Shown piece by piece: positions 1-13,552 of a stretch of 64,000 bases of DNA. Made by a program: the position numbers and the translations under genes. Under the pieces are notes generated by a model. It was not told the DNA's origin, did not search any database, and was given only the letters and a program-made list of their open reading frames with translations. The number at the start of each line of letters is the position of its first letter. Within the stretch, counting starts at the first letter, position 1. The stretch comes from Paragordius varius (Eukaryota; Nematomorpha). The DNA lies in NCBI GenBank assembly GCA_964247055.1, contig OZ176055.1:806001-870000 (forward strand). Direction: 5' to 3'.

Positions 1-57
1 ATGTTGTATGTTTCTATATAGGAGTGCAAAAAATAATAATCCTAGGCACGAGATAAT

Positions 58-265
58 TACAGTATGCATTTTAATGATTGCTTATCACTATAGTTGGTAA
101 ATTTGCTACACAGTAGAGTGTGGCAAAACCAACAAAATCTTAAATAAATCAAAGTAATGAAGAAAGTAAATATTTTATTCGACATTTTGTTGTTTTTACC
201 ATTCCTTACTATGTTTCAAATTGACCAACTATACTGTGATATAAAAAAACCATTAAAATGCATAT
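58..265. mobile_element. MITE family A, copy 1
   Basis: Begins with TACAGTATGCATTTTAATG and ends with a diverged reverse complement (CATTAAAATGCAT). The arms nearly fold into one long hairpin around a short centre. TA at the ends and CAGT termini fit a Tc1/mariner-type non-autonomous element. This copy is diverged. Confidence 0.6.
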
Positions 266-359
266 AAGTATACTTTGCATATTAAAAAGCTTATTATATG
301 AGAGGCGGTAGTTATGTATATTAAGATTATTAGTAGCCAAAATTTCCTGATAGGGTAAA

Positions 360-432
360 TAAGGTGCAGACTGGTAATTATGCGCAACCCGATTTTTTCA
401 TCATATATTGTCAATCCTAGGCAGGCATTAAA
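360..432 (+). repeat. SINE-like fragment
   Basis: The stretch TATGCGCAACCCGATTTTTT, then CATCATATATTGTCAAT and CCTAGGCAGGC, matches the 3' half of the SINE-like copies at about 1860 (+) and 21955-22075 (-). It lacks the part with the tRNA-like B box. Confidence 0.3.
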
Positions 433-1857
433 GTCTTAAGTGATTTAAACTTTAATAGAAATAAAAAAGAGGTTTTAAACCAATGGTATTTAAATCGTGG
501 TCGTAAAACTGCTTATATGTTGCCCTGAATTATTTATCAAATTTTTTGATGTACTTATTTGGCGTATAAATATATCTGCAAGCGTGTCAAACAAACTATG
601 AAATTTTTATCGGTCATTTAGACAACAATGATTTTTTGGTAAGTACCACTGATATATAAACTGTAGTAGGAGAATCTCATCGATGAATATAATTTTATTT
701 TTACTTTTGCTAAAATAGAGAAACGAGAGTTATCATTGGATATTTCAGTCTTTTAATTAACTAAGGCATTACCACTTCATGTTTTGTTGACAAGTATGAG
801 ATTGTGTTCATTAGTAGTTACAAATTTATTTGAACAATGTATTTTTTTATTTTAAAATTGTAACGAATAAAAACGAAAAATTTTCAACATGGCAAAAAAC
901 TTGTAAATTAAATCCCCCCTTTTAGTCAATTAATAAACAGGCCATTAATAGCTCTCATTACCATAATTTTTTAGAATAAATACCATATTTTTACCATTTT
1001 CAGTCTAAACAACAATTCAGTTGTTTGCTTAAAAAAATGTTGTTTTGGTTAAAAAATCTCCTAAAATATTATTGATTATAAAAATGTTGATTTTGACTGA
1101 AAACAAGGTGTTTAACAATTCATTTCTTTATTATAATTTTGGTAATTACTTTTTAAACATATCCTATTATATAAGTTTAATTTATTTTACCAGCTAAAAT
1201 AATGGGCCAACTGAGTAATTTTATATGATGAGTGACCATTATTTTTACTTTTCATCATTGAGTTAAATCACCGCTTAGAAAAATTGTGAAATTTGGCATG
1301 AATAGGGTTAGATTATTTCATTTTGGGCTTTAAACATTTTTTCTGTGTCACTCTATTTACAATTTTTTTATATCCTAATGGTAATCGTAAAATATAATTT
1401 AATTATTAATTTAATCGGAAACCAAAATTTACATATGAAAATTTGATTGAATTTGAATATAATTTACATTTTATAGCATTAAAAACAACCATTTTGTCAA
1501 ACTTGTTCCAAACAAACAAGGAATCCAAAAATTTATAAATGAGCTAGGGTGCTCTTAGGAAAGTAGTGGAATTAATAAAGTGATTCCTATTGGGAACGGT
1601 TTTGACTTAAACACTGGTAGGGGTTTTAGGTCTAAATTAAGCTCTAGAATAAGCTATTTACCTAATCCCTAATAAAATTCTACTTGTTTGCAAACAGGCT
1701 AAAAAATATCAATTAAAGGCAATCAAAAATATGAATTGGGCCCTCATAACTTATGTGTGCATTCTTAAATTCATTCGTAACTAATCCTTTTTTAAAAAAA
1801 GAAATATTTAGTGATTATAATTTTACTATAATTTTAACATCAAAAGGATGATGTTTT

Positions 1858-1985
1858 AGCAGGTGAGTAGGATGCTAGTCTCTCACTATTGCGTGTGTGC
1901 GGAATTCCAAAGTTTTGATTCCAAAACTACGCTATTTTTTTATCAGAACACTGTCAATTATCACTGGGCAGGCAAGTATTAAAAT
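1858..1985 (+). repeat. tRNA-derived SINE-like element
   Basis: A tRNA-like head (GATGCTAGTCTCTCACTATT, then a B-box-like AGTTTTGATTCC) is followed by a tail shared with 360-432 and with the minus-strand copy at 21955-22075 (ACTGTCAATTA, then GGGCAGGC). A Pol III promoter-bearing SINE is inferred; the source tRNA is not identified. Confidence 0.35.
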
Positions 1986-2107
1986 TTTGCCAAGTGAGAC
2001 GATTAGTTCTTATTTTTTGCTTAGAGAGCTACATCAGTAACGCTTACCAAAAAATTTTAGGGGGATGCAAAAAATATTTCTCTTGTATCAAAGGCCCAGG
2101 TAACATC

Positions 2108-2300
2108 TACAGTATGTATTTTAAGGGTTACTTATTTCATACAATACTAGGGCAATTTGCAAACAATAGTGTATGGAAAAAACAACAAATATTGAATAGA
2201 ATAAACAAAGTAATGTAAAGGGAAAAAATTTGTGTTCCGATTACTGTGTAAATCGACCAACTATGGTGTGAATTAAGCATCCATAAAAATGCATACTGTA
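2108..2300. mobile_element. MITE family A, copy 2
   Basis: TACAGTATGTATTTTAAGG at the left and AAATGCATACTGTA at the right form terminal inverted repeats. The inner arm GTGTATGGAAAAAACAACAA is typical of the family. Confidence 0.65.
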
Positions 2301-2529
2301 ATAGTTTAAAAATATATCTACATAACTTATGGATTATAATTTATTTAATTACATTACAAAATTATTTGATTCAGATTTTTTAATATTTAATTACTTATCA
2401 TAATTAGCCGGACGAAATCAGCTAAATTCTGATACTAGAGAATCAAAACGATAATTTCCAAAGGGGCTATTGTATTAATTTTAAAATAGGTTTGTTGCAT
2501 TTTAGTGTTCAAGGTATTCCTATATCAGG

Positions 2530-2675
2530 GGTGTCCTTAAAAATTTATTTTGAGCCCAATGTTAGATGATATATCTTCTAAATAATAAATATATTGACCT
2601 TTCTTTATATATCCGATTTATTTAACATTTGATCTCACTTTGGTGTGTCGAAAAAAGTGTGTTGGACATTCTAAT
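2530..2675 (+). repeat. Unclassified dispersed repeat F, copy 1
   Basis: TATTTTGAGCCCAATGTTAG is followed about 100 bases later by GAAAAAAGTGTGTTGGACAT. Both blocks recur in the same order at about 12430-12560. The end motif GTTGGACATCC appears again near 16405. Class unknown. Confidence 0.4.
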
Positions 2676-3289
2676 TCTATATAATCCTAAAGATTAATTG
2701 TTTTAACATTAATTTTGTTGAACATATCTACAAGGATAATTCAACATTTAATAAAGTCATACAAATCAACTAGAATTTAAACTAAACTGCGTTATAAATT
2801 TAAATCTTAGTATATTAATTATCTTTTAAATTGGACCTGCGATTCAAAAGTCGTTCAAATATTTTTAATAATTTTTCACAAAAAGCAATCATCCAATCTA
2901 CTAATTTTAAATCTCTTTAAAGGTAAAATTTTCATTAACTTAACTTTATAAAAAATTTTATAATACATTTATTTTAACGAAAAAATTTTCAAAAAATACT
3001 ACTAATTTTGTATTTTAAAATAAAGTACATTCAAAATTTTCTGGCCACCAACCATCCAATACATAAATAAACACAGCAAAATTTGAAGTTTGTAATCTAA
3101 TCTCTAATAATGCATTTTTCGTGAAAACGTAAATAATTTTTAGCTAGTTTATAAAAAAATTTTCTATCAGTTTCTACTATACTCCCCTAAAAAATGAACT
3201 TTAATTTACCAAAAACATGAAAATTAGTTAGGCGTGTTTGGGTTATATCAAAATAGATGTATGCATTTTGCAATTGATAAAAAAATTTC

Positions 3290-3360
3290 TTTGAAGTCGG
3301 CATACCGCCCAAATTTTGGAGGGCAAGATCAAAGGTTCCGACTCCAGACACAAAGAATTC
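3290..3360 (+). repeat. Possible SINE head fragment
   Basis: Contains AAAGGTTCCGACTCC, a good B-box-like sequence preceded by a more GC-rich stretch (CATACCGCCCAAATTTTGGA). It resembles the head of the element at 1858-1985 but lacks its tail. Confidence 0.2.
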
Positions 3361-3418
3361 CAAATTTCTTTATATGTGTATTATACGTTTCTTTTATCCC
3401 TTTATGAATGTTTGTTTG

Positions 3419-3440
3419 ATGTGTGTGTGTGTGTGTGTGT
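3419..3440. repeat. (TG)n microsatellite
   Basis: About eleven uninterrupted TG units. Nothing coding is associated with it. Confidence 0.9.
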
Positions 3441-5947
3441 TTGTGTTAAACTATTCATATTTTAATCTCTTATATGTGCACAGAGAAAGTATATTTTTAT
3501 GCATAATTTTTACATATTATGTTATGTGTAATATTAAAAAATCTCCACCCCTCTAATTTAGATACCAAGACCCAAAAAATGTTTTTTATACTTAGTAGTA
3601 TTGTGGGGTGGTACCCTGTCATAAAAGATAATTTTGAATTTTTTTCATTACAGAATTATTATTAATATCTGTGTGTCATACTATAAGTTGACCATGTCTG
3701 GTTTTATACTAAACTAAAACTAAAGAATTCGATATACATACATATTTTGACTGGGAATGTAAAACTCAGATAAAAGAATTTGGCTTTTTTATTTACCAAG
3801 ATTTAACAAGAAATTAAAATTAGTATAAATATGATGGGCGTTTAAGTTATTTATTTAAATATTTTTTCCAATTAAAGGGTTAGTTACGTATATATAGGGA
3901 ATAAATGTTGAAGATTTGATTATCGATTTATAAAAACTCCAGAAATCTCCGCAGTATATAAGCACTGAAAACTTTAATGTAAATTAATTTATCCACAAAT
4001 AATTTTACGGTTTATAACAGTAGTAGTCAAATCGCTGTCCTAAAACTGCTTTTTAGTGACCCAGAATTATTTATTAAATTTTTTAACTAACTCTAACTGA
4101 GCCTAAATAGTGTATATATGTCCTATAAAATTGCAAAGTTTATTGAGATACAAACCTTTTGGAACTTAGATATATAAAATATGATTGTATAAAATAAAAA
4201 TTAAGTAAAGTTACCCTTATATAATAATTTTATTTTGGGTCATAGAATTTTTTAAATTATTTTTTTGGCACTTATAAAGTTAAATTTGTTAAAAATAAAC
4301 ATTTTACCCATTTTCATACTTTTTTCCTATTTATCAGGCATTTATCCACTTTTTTTTAAATTTAGTCACATCTTTTTCTTCAAATTATTTTTTATCCTTA
4401 TTCTAATAAGAGTTTTATTGATTAAACATGACCTCCCAGCATTGCAACCTATTCTTAATAAAGTAACCGTCTTGATTCTTGATAAATATTTTTATTCTTT
4501 GAAAATTTGATATTTGCAGTAAAGTAAAAAATATTATTAATAGCAAGTTGAATTCAATATTATTTAATATTGCTTGGTAACATACAATAAATAATCATAC
4601 ATTTTTTTCCATGTTTTAACATTAACTTTGCCTATTTAATTATAGAGAATGCCTTTTTTATGCCATACGCTACTGTAAATAGGGTGGGATCCTACCTTTT
4701 TCTATGTGCAGAATGGTGACTATGAGCGCATTTAAAAATAACCATTTTGTTTGTTCACAAATGTTTATCACATGATATACGCTAATTATGAAATTTATCC
4801 AAGGTCAAATAATAAATAAAATACGCTAGGGTAATGGTTAAAAAGGATAAATTATTTTGCAAAATGAAATCGTTTAATTTTAAATTTAATCGAGCTTTTA
4901 TTGTTTGTTTCCAACATATATTTCCAATTAATATATATCGGGGATAGCCTTTAACGGTAAACTAATTTATGTGATTATAATTTACTTTTTCTAAATCAAT
5001 GTGTTAGATATGAGTTTCTACCTTTTTGGTCTAAAATATTTTTAAAAGTTTTTTAAGATTAAACAATATGTCTTTTAATTATTTAGTGGTGTCAATCAAA
5101 TGTATAATTCTAACCGCATTATGTACGTTCATTCACACCGGTAGTGATTTGATTTACATGTTTGTTAACCTGTATAGATTTTTATTTTATCAGTTACATA
5201 ATCGAACATTATTTTATTTCCACATTTAATGTAACTAATTAAAATGAAATCTATGACAATAGACCAAAATATGGAAATGGCATATAAAAACTTTCCCCAC
5301 ATACATATATATATAATATATATACAGTATGATCAAAAATCCATTGCTTATTTAATATTGCCAGATAGTATTTAAAGTAAAGAGCAATATATTTACCTAA
5401 AAGGAGAAAGAAAGTAAAACATGCCATTTTTTCTACTCACCAATATGTATGACTTGCAATATTTGCTTAACAATGTTTAGCATGGTTTTACTCAGCTGGA
5501 CTGCTTAAACGCTTATATATATTTAGTTTTATAAACAATTAGAATCAAAAATTTATCCATAATACCTAGCTATTTAATTGAGATGTAATTAAACTTTAAA
5601 ATTGATTATAGAATATATCATAAACTATAAACTTTGAAATAATTTATCATTTTTAAACGATCAATAAAGTCAAATATTATTCATACCGTTTTTATGAAAA
5701 TAAACAAGTAACATTACCGCCTTAACCAAGAGAACAAGTTTAAATGTTTGTGACAATGCTTCTTTTTCCTTTTTGTTTATATAAAAAGCTAAATTTTTTC
5801 ATTAAATAATGTCATTTTTATTTTTTAAATGGCTAAAAGGAAAGAAATATCGCAAAATGATCATATATAGTTTAATATATAAAGTACTACTGCTTTTTAA
5901 CAATGGGTTTAATATGATCAATTAATCGGGATAATATAGTTTTATTC

Positions 5948-5977
5948 CTGAAGATGATATAATAGTTATATCGAAAA
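5948..5977 (+). other. Hammerhead-ribozyme-like core, possible Penelope-like element end
   Basis: CTGAAGA is followed by T, then a 7-bp stem GATATAA/TTATATC closed by a TAG loop, then GAAA. This has the order CUGAnGA, stem II, GAAA of a hammerhead core. The same arrangement, including the one extra base before the stem, occurs at 30832-30866 beside a Penelope-like fragment. Penelope-like elements are known to carry hammerhead motifs in their terminal repeats. Stems I and III are not evident, so activity is doubtful. Confidence 0.4.
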
Positions 5978-6059
5978 TATATTGGGAATTGTATTCGCAT
6001 TTTTTCTCCGGTGAGATTCTATTTCAAAACAACAATTTAATAAAATAAATTTTTATAGT

Positions 6060-6450
6060 ATAAGTATAACTATACATTGGTGTTTTTCATTAATTTTTGC
6101 CAAATATCATATACAGCAAAGATTAGTATTTTGCATATAGTTATTTTTTTCACTTTTTACTATTATTAACCAAAAATATTTTTCTCTGTTGCATATATTA
6201 TTTGGTAATAATTGTTGAAAAAATAGCAGTGTATACTTAAATCATATTATGCTTGAACCAACATTACCTATATTTTAGTATTTCTACCGTATGTATACAA
6301 CTAAAGGTTTACTAAATTTGAGATGTAAGTCCCTTCGATATAATTTAATGGAATATATAGTTAAAAAATACTGATTCTATTGCAGTGTGATTAATTATAC
6401 ATTGATGTTTTTCATTCAATATTGTACTGTCAAATAGCATATACAGTAAA
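6060..6450. repeat. Short dispersed repeat G, two tandem relics
   Basis: ACATTGGTGTTTTTCATT and CATATACAGCAAAGA near 6075-6125 recur as ACATTGATGTTTTTCATT and CATATACAGTAAAGA near 6395-6445. Related pieces lie near 5340-5385, 22265-22330 and 53845-53975. Diverged and unclassified; possibly an old MITE. Confidence 0.35.
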
Positions 6451-6897
6451 GAGTATTCATTACAGTACATGATGTAAAATTAAAATTTTACCTGATGTTT
6501 TTATTTTTTCTCAAAATAATAAATTCCATAAGACTTAAAAAACTTTTTTGGGATCGATTATCGGTATTGCTTTATTAGTGAATAAAGAAGCCAAAAAAAC
6601 TTTAAATAATACTCTTCGTGGCAAAAATAAATGAAAAACTAACAATGTATATTTAGTCATATTGTAATATCAGTTGAGATTTTTTTCGCTTTTTATTTCA
6701 ATTGATGGTTTTTTTCAATATTCCCTACCTCCGTTAATTTAATTTTTAATTTCCCTTTACCTATATTTAAATTTTATTAATCAAAATAATTTCATAAAAT
6801 TAAATTCTCTGGACCTACAGTGGCTTGAGTAAAATCATCTATTGTCGAGATGAATATTCTATATATAAATTAACTGGCTTCATTGCGGACTTTATAA

Positions 6898-7466
6898 TTA
6901 ACACTTCGATTCAAATTGGGATATCTAAATACCCCAGACTAAATTTAAATTAAATTTTATAAAAACTACTAAAGGAAATGGTCCCAATTTAAATTTATGC
7001 TTCTATCCTGATAACTATTATATAAAGCCAAAATATCTTCATAAAATTTTGTTTTGAAAAAAAAAGCTTCATCTCAAATTACTTCGACGCCATTTTTATT
7101 TTACAAAAATTTTGCAAAATATCGTCTTCATTTAATTTTAAGGGTAAAACTAAAGCTTATTCTTTATATAAATTACATTTAACATTGATTGAAATAGAAA
7201 AAGAGGTTATTATTTTACAATTTGACACATCTCACGTGACTAAATTTTTACCTTCCAGTTTTAGCTCAAAATAAGTAATATCAAGTATTTTTGAATAAAT
7301 TTTTTATATATTTTTGTTTATCAATGTTATATAAGTGCAAAATTTTGCCATTGTTTCGATTCCTTCCATACTTTTTAAAGTATTTGATTTAAAACAGGCC
7401 TGGGGTATCCAACTACCCCAATTTGAATCGAAGGATTAAAATGAGTGTGTTGTATCCAAGTGTTAA
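6898..7466. mobile_element. MITE family E, copy 1
   Basis: A roughly 570-bp element bounded by TTAACACTT and AAGTGTTAA. Subterminal inverted repeats GATTCAAATTGGGATATCTA and CAACTACCCCAATTTGAATC can pair. No coding capacity is seen. The TTAA at both ends could be a piggyBac-style target duplication or part of the TIR. Related copies lie at 42360, 58198 and 59853. Confidence 0.7.
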
Positions 7467-8334
7467 ACATCATTCGCTACTGTATATTTATTTTTGCCGC
7501 GCAAAATAAAAATTACTAATCTTTTAAATATGAGCAGGTTTAACATTAATTCAATATTGAAAATTTTTTCGGGTTATCTTTCAATTTAAATGTTAATAGT
7601 TGTTAAACTATAAAAACGCTTGTATTGAAAATAAATTTTTCAATCCTCCAGATTCTTGGGTTAATGTTTTAGAGTAATAATATATGATAAAAAAAACTGG
7701 CCATTTTTAACAAGGACAAAATGTTATGGCATATATTAATAATGAGGTGTTTTTGATTTTGCATTTATTAACCTCATATGGCGTTTAACCTCAATTAATC
7801 AAACTCCATCTATAAAGTTTAGTCTATATACACGAGATACCCCGTACCACATAAAATTTTTATTTTTTTCATTGTTTTTAATTTTATCTGATGGTCAAAA
7901 TTTAAATTCTCAAACGTCCAAACAAACAACTAAATTTTAAAAGCGTAAATTGAAAATATTTGACAATTTTTGATAGGACATATAACTATTATTATATGAA
8001 GCTTTTTTAGCGAAGAAAAATCACATAAGGCGGCAAGTTTGAAATGACAATTTTTTACCATTTAGAATATTTAAGGATATTTTATATTGAATAATGCTCT
8101 CAAAAGGACATACCAGTCTCAATTGTATAATACAAATATGTATTTTTAATAGAAAAGATACTACCCAAAAAGGTTATGAATGAAATTTTATTGCAAAGTT
8201 ATGTACTTTTATATCTTAAAGATGGCTTATATATGATTGATTTAAAGTATCCAAATTACAAAAGTGCTTGAAAGATTCATTTGTATTTATAAATATTTTT
8301 TCCATTTACCATTAATTTAGGTTAGATCTAGAAT

Positions 8335-8462
8335 GCTGAAATAAAGTAGCGTATGTTAAAAACAACAAATGGTTCAAATTTAACTTTTTTTCCTATAATT
8401 TAACATTTTTATTTATTGAATTTTGGACAAACTTTTTTTTATACCATACGCTATTGTAAAAG
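8335..8462. repeat. Diverged MITE A-like relic
   Basis: TAGCGTATGTTAAAAACAAC on the left and ATACCATACGCTATTGTAAA on the right form imperfect inverted repeats like the inner arms of MITE A. Terminal sequences are missing. Single-arm relics of the same kind occur near 4660 and 49045. Confidence 0.3.
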
Positions 8463-9253
8463 ATAAATACTTATTTATATTTCGGACTATCCCAACAGAT
8501 TTTTGCGATAAGGATTTAAATATTGAACTACAATATTTGGAATATTTTATTATGTTTTAGTTTTAGCGTTTCTATTAAATTTATTAATAAGTGTTAAGAA
8601 AGCATCAACATAATTTACGGATATATATTTAACCTATCTGTATAGGGCTCTTTCCAACAATCAGGCAATTTTTTAACTTTTTTAATCAAACTAAATTGTA
8701 TAATTTAAACAATTTTTTTTCAAATAATACCTTTCACTTTATCATCAATGATTGGAAATAACCGCTATATTTAATAAAGACGGTGATGGCATACAAAACA
8801 AATTTATATATACAAAAATTTTAATATGTTAAATACATTAAATTCATAATTTAGGTAAAAACGCTGTTAACTTGTTCCCTAATCAAAAAATTTAGATATA
8901 AACGTAATTTTATATGGGTTAAAACAATTTGAATCAATAGTGTTGAATTGATAGGGGTATTATTTGTATTTTTAACGTATAATTTACAAAACAAATTTCA
9001 AGCTACTTGTCATATCGCATGACAAATGCAATGATTTAGGAGTATATATTTGTCCTGCTTCATTTATTTCAAAATTGGTAATTTTTGAATTTGCTGTATA
9101 TATAATTCAAAAGACACACCATTTACCGCTATATCAAGAGATATATTATTGGATGAGAACGTTTTATAATTAGTTTAAAAATTTCTTAGTTTTGATAAGC
9201 AGTCTCTTTCGTTTGTTGTTTTTCTCTAAAAAGATTTGTTCAAATGTATCGAT

Positions 9254-9440
9254 TAACAGTATGCATTTCAATGGTTCTTAATACCTATAGCAGTGCGATT
9301 TGGAACACAGTAGTGTATGGAAAAAAAGAAAGGACTGACTTGTTTATTAAACATTTTGATGTTTTTTCCATACACAACTGTAGTATTGCAAATTGCCCTA
9401 CTTAGGTGTGAAATAAGCAACCATTAAAATACATATTGTA
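9254..9440. mobile_element. MITE family A, copy 3
   Basis: Left end AACAGTATGCATTTCAATGG, right end CCATTAAAATACATATTGTA. The inner arms GTGTATGGAAAAAAAG and TTTTTTCCATACAC pair almost perfectly. Confidence 0.65.
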
Positions 9441-12429
9441 ATTGTCAGCAAAATCATTGGAATTTTACAGTTTTGTCACTTCTTGTTATAACTCATTTTG
9501 GCTCCGATCAATTTAAACAGTCACTGCAAAACTTGTCCCAATATGATACATATGTTCCGTAATATGCTTCTATAATTCAATGTAAGTAACAAAAATAAAA
9601 ATTTCACATAGGCTAACAGATGATTATGTATGATGATGGATATCCCCCCTTAGTTTAAATACAAAATCTGGGTTTTTTGTTGCAACATATCTGTGATGTT
9701 TCTCTAATTTTTTGAATCTAAGCTAAATATCGTATCTTAGGACTTCAATAATTTCTAACCCCTTCTAATGGACCTGAATAGTTAGTTCATTTTGCATGGC
9801 TACATTCATTTTTATGTTTTAGCAAAAAAATCACCTGACATTTAAAATTTAAATATCCCCATTGACTTTTCACATATATTTTAACATTTAAAGTTTTTAT
9901 TTTGTGCGTACTTGCTATAATCTTTTTTGAATTTATATAAAAATCAACCTCTTTGTGCATAATTTTATTTTATTCAAATAATCATTTGAAAAATAAATAC
10001 TAATATATATTTTACACTGTATTAGTTACACCCTTTATTCGGTTATTAAGCATTTTCTTGTTATTACCGCGCACAAATGATTTTATATCCCGCTCTAAAA
10101 ATTATTTTCTAATGACTCATCTCGACATAATATTGTAAATAAATATCTATGATTATACAAAGCTATATTTTAACTACAAGTTATCGATATTCGTATAATA
10201 CATAGTTAAAATTAAAAATAATTGGAATTTGATATCATACAAAAGAAGGACTAACTTTCAACATTTATAATTTATAAAATTACAAACGTATTCACTACAG
10301 AATCTCTATTTAAAATGCCAAGCAAATTGTATTCATTTAAACCAAGCCATTTTAATAAGGTTAAAATGAGTTATTAGGACTGAATAAAAAACAATACACG
10401 TACGTTTAAATTTAAAAAGTTTTTTTTTTGTTCTTTTTACCAATCAACCAAAAATTTAAACTAACCACCTATATAAAAACATTTATTAAAATTACTTACT
10501 TTTGAACCGTCTGTATAATGATGCCAAGTTTTCCAAAATTTTAAAAATACAATAGGAAAAAATGTTGAACTGTAAATGACCTTTAAAACTAAAATTTTTG
10601 GAAGAATAATATGATTTGTGAATCGCCCGTTAAACCCGATTTGTTAATATTTCGTGGAGAAGCATACAAAGTATAGCTTCTAAATTCTAAACAAATTCGG
10701 ATCTACAGGGTAATTTGCAAAACAAGGATGGAAAAATTATTTTTTGCGTTAATTAGTTAAAATGAAAATCAATTATAAAACTGTTTGCAACGTTTGCAAA
10801 ATATTTATTACTATTCATTATATATAATAAGATAATCGAATAATTTTGATGGCAAACAAAATAAAACTAATCATCCTTACTTTATCCTTCATGAATGATT
10901 GACAGTGGTAAATAAATGGCAAATCAATAATATAACTTTTTGGGTTTAAAATTCATTTTTTCGTTGTTTAGGAATTAAAAATTAAGATTGAAGAATTTAA
11001 ATCTCGGTTATAATATCTATAAAATATTTAAAAATGTAATAAAAAAATTAAATTATGAATATTAAAATCAATTCTCATCTTTGAACTTTTTACTAATATT
11101 TATTTTTATGAGATATTATAATGTTTTAAATAGACAAAAAAGTTAAGATGAAACGGAGGGAAAAAGCAATAAATATTTAATTATGGATCATAAATTATGT
11201 ATAAATTAAATAGATATCGGAACTACCATATAAAAATTATTGTTTATACATATAAAATTATTACAAATTAATCTCACCATTTCCTATTGAATGGATAAAT
11301 GAAGGATATACGTTTAAAAATCTAAGAATTCCAGGGTTATATTTTATATTCATTGTATTAAAATTGATTTCAAAATGTCGGCACCTAGGTGTTATGTAAA
11401 TATATAAAAAAATTGATTTTGTTGTTTAAACAGTGTTTTTTTTCAGAGAAAGAGAAAGGTATAAATAAGGTATCACTATAATATGCAACGTGTACAAATA
11501 ATTTTGTTTTTATACTTGGGTCGGAATTAAATAAAAAATCGGAATTTAATATTTTAAGAATAATCTTTATAAAGGGGATCAATAGTGATGTTTATAAACC
11601 ACACTGACTAAGATAGGTTCACACAAGTTAAAGCTAAGATATAAAAGTAAATTCAGTAAAATATAGGAAAAAATAAATTTTGTCGATAATTAAACAAAAT
11701 TAACATGTTAAAATATGAGCAAAAAAGTGTTGAATTTTAACCATTTGTTGTTGGTTACTAAACGCTACTGTGAAGGAGGGAGGTTGATTTCGCTCTATAT
11801 GTAAAATATATATGGAATAAAAGTTAACTATAAAATAAAATTTTACGACTTTTTCTGTATTTATATGAGATGATCGTATAAAATATATTTATTACATATT
11901 ATGTGTACATTAGATTCTAGAATCTTAGGATAGATGTGATGCTTTTTATGGTTTATATAAATGTTTTATGTATACTATATGTAGTAATAGAAAAAAAAGA
12001 TCAAAGGAAAATTACATCTATCTATACATTTGTACGATTAATACATAAAAATAAATTTATGATTTTCTGTTTAAACATGTAAAAAATTTACATTTTTACC
12101 AATTACCTAATTGTTTGCATTTTATTGAGGGAGGTAGATCTTATGCGTGTGCTGCCTTATATCAATCAATTTAAAGATTTAGGGTCAAATTTGACGTTTT
12201 TTCTTGAAAAACCATTAAAAAGTGACATATAACCAATATTTACCTGTTTACTGGAAAAATTTAAATATTTTACATAAAATGACCCTTGAAACTACCAAAT
12301 ATTCATATAAAAGACATCAAAACTAGTCTGTAATTAATTGACAATGGGTGATGATGACTTAAAAGTTAACACCAGTTAAGAAACCTTTGGCATATCCGTC
12401 ATAGATATTCGCGGTGTTTTGATAATTTT

Positions 12430-12560
12430 TGGCTTATTTATTTTGAGCCCAATTTTTAGATGATTGTATCTTGTAAATAATTCAGAATTTTTGATTGAAA
12501 TCTAAGTTTTTTGGAGCACTTTTGCGCAACGAAAAAAGCGTGTTGGACATCCATGCTTTA
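12430..12560 (+). repeat. Unclassified dispersed repeat F, copy 2
   Basis: TATTTTGAGCCCAATTTTTA, then CGAAAAAAGCGTGTTGGACA, in the same order as in copy 1 at 2530-2675. Confidence 0.4.
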
Positions 12561-13358
12561 AAATTTAATCCCTACTGTTTTTTCACTTCATAAGGCTGGC
12601 TGAGACGCAGATGTAATTATGTGTACTTTTATCGTTCAAAATATTCTAAACAAAATATTCATCTTTTTAAACTATTTTTTCCATATATTGTGTTTGCGCG
12701 GTTTTAGCTCATAAAAATATTTTGTTGAGGTTTTAGAATACTAGGTCTTGGCATGTTTTTTTAATTTTCCTCGCTTTTGTAATTTACAGTATTTTTAATT
12801 TTTTTAAATTTTATATATATATTGAACCAATCTGCTTCAATTCAATGCAATCTGGATATCTGTTTAAAATCAAACTTTTAAGCTAAACTTATTATTATTC
12901 TTGCAGATAGATATTCCATCGTTAGGTATTATAATATCATGATGTTTCATTATAAACTTTTACTAGCATTTTATTTATTGTGACTGACAGCTATATTAGA
13001 AACCTTTGCAGAAAATATCCAAAAAATCGATAATCTAAAACTTATTGGATTTTCTTTTTGCTAAAACAAGTCAAGGAGGATTGACATATTAATATTTTTT
13101 CCGATTTCTAGCCTATGTATAATTTTAATACTTCCCTCCTCCCATATTTATGTGTGCGTCTGAAAATTCCTATTTATTAATAATACATATTAAAATATTT
13201 TTCTTTTCTTGTAATAAACATTTTTTTGGTTTATTTATGTAAGAATTCAAAACATGCCTTTAAACCACATTGTACTACGTTTTCTATCTCTCATTACATG
13301 ATAGTTGGTGTTATTTTGAAAACACATAACGAAAATTGAGTAAAATATAGTATATAAA

Positions 13359-13364
13359 TTTATT
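13359..13364 (-). terminator. Candidate poly(A) signal of the Hox gene
   Basis: This is the first AATAAA on the minus strand after the Hox stop codon, about 190 nt downstream. Position is the only support. Confidence 0.4.
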
Positions 13365-13552
13365 CATATCATTTTATAAGTAAAATATAAAGAATACTGC
13401 AATGTTTTTGAATACAATACAAATATGAGAGAGGGAGAGTTTGAGATGATTTAGTTAATACAATGTTTTGTTTGTCCAGCGGTGGAATGACTAAAAATTA
13501 TCTGCAATCCATTCTTTGCATTATATTTTTGCCACATATGAGCTGCACTTTA

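Larger units (their letters stand above)
1..13552. other. Gene-poor region downstream of the Hox gene
   Basis: No coding region can be supported here. The longest open frames (for example 1994-2218 and 4265-4510) are rich in K, N, I, L, F and Y, have no recognisable domain, and look like chance frames in AT-rich DNA. What can be seen is repeats: MITE A copies, one MITE E, SINE-like pieces, short dispersed repeat G, and one hammerhead-like core near 5948. It may be intergenic DNA, or an intron of a gene whose exons lie outside the window. Regulatory elements of the Hox gene could be here, but nothing in the sequence alone marks them. Confidence 0.6.
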
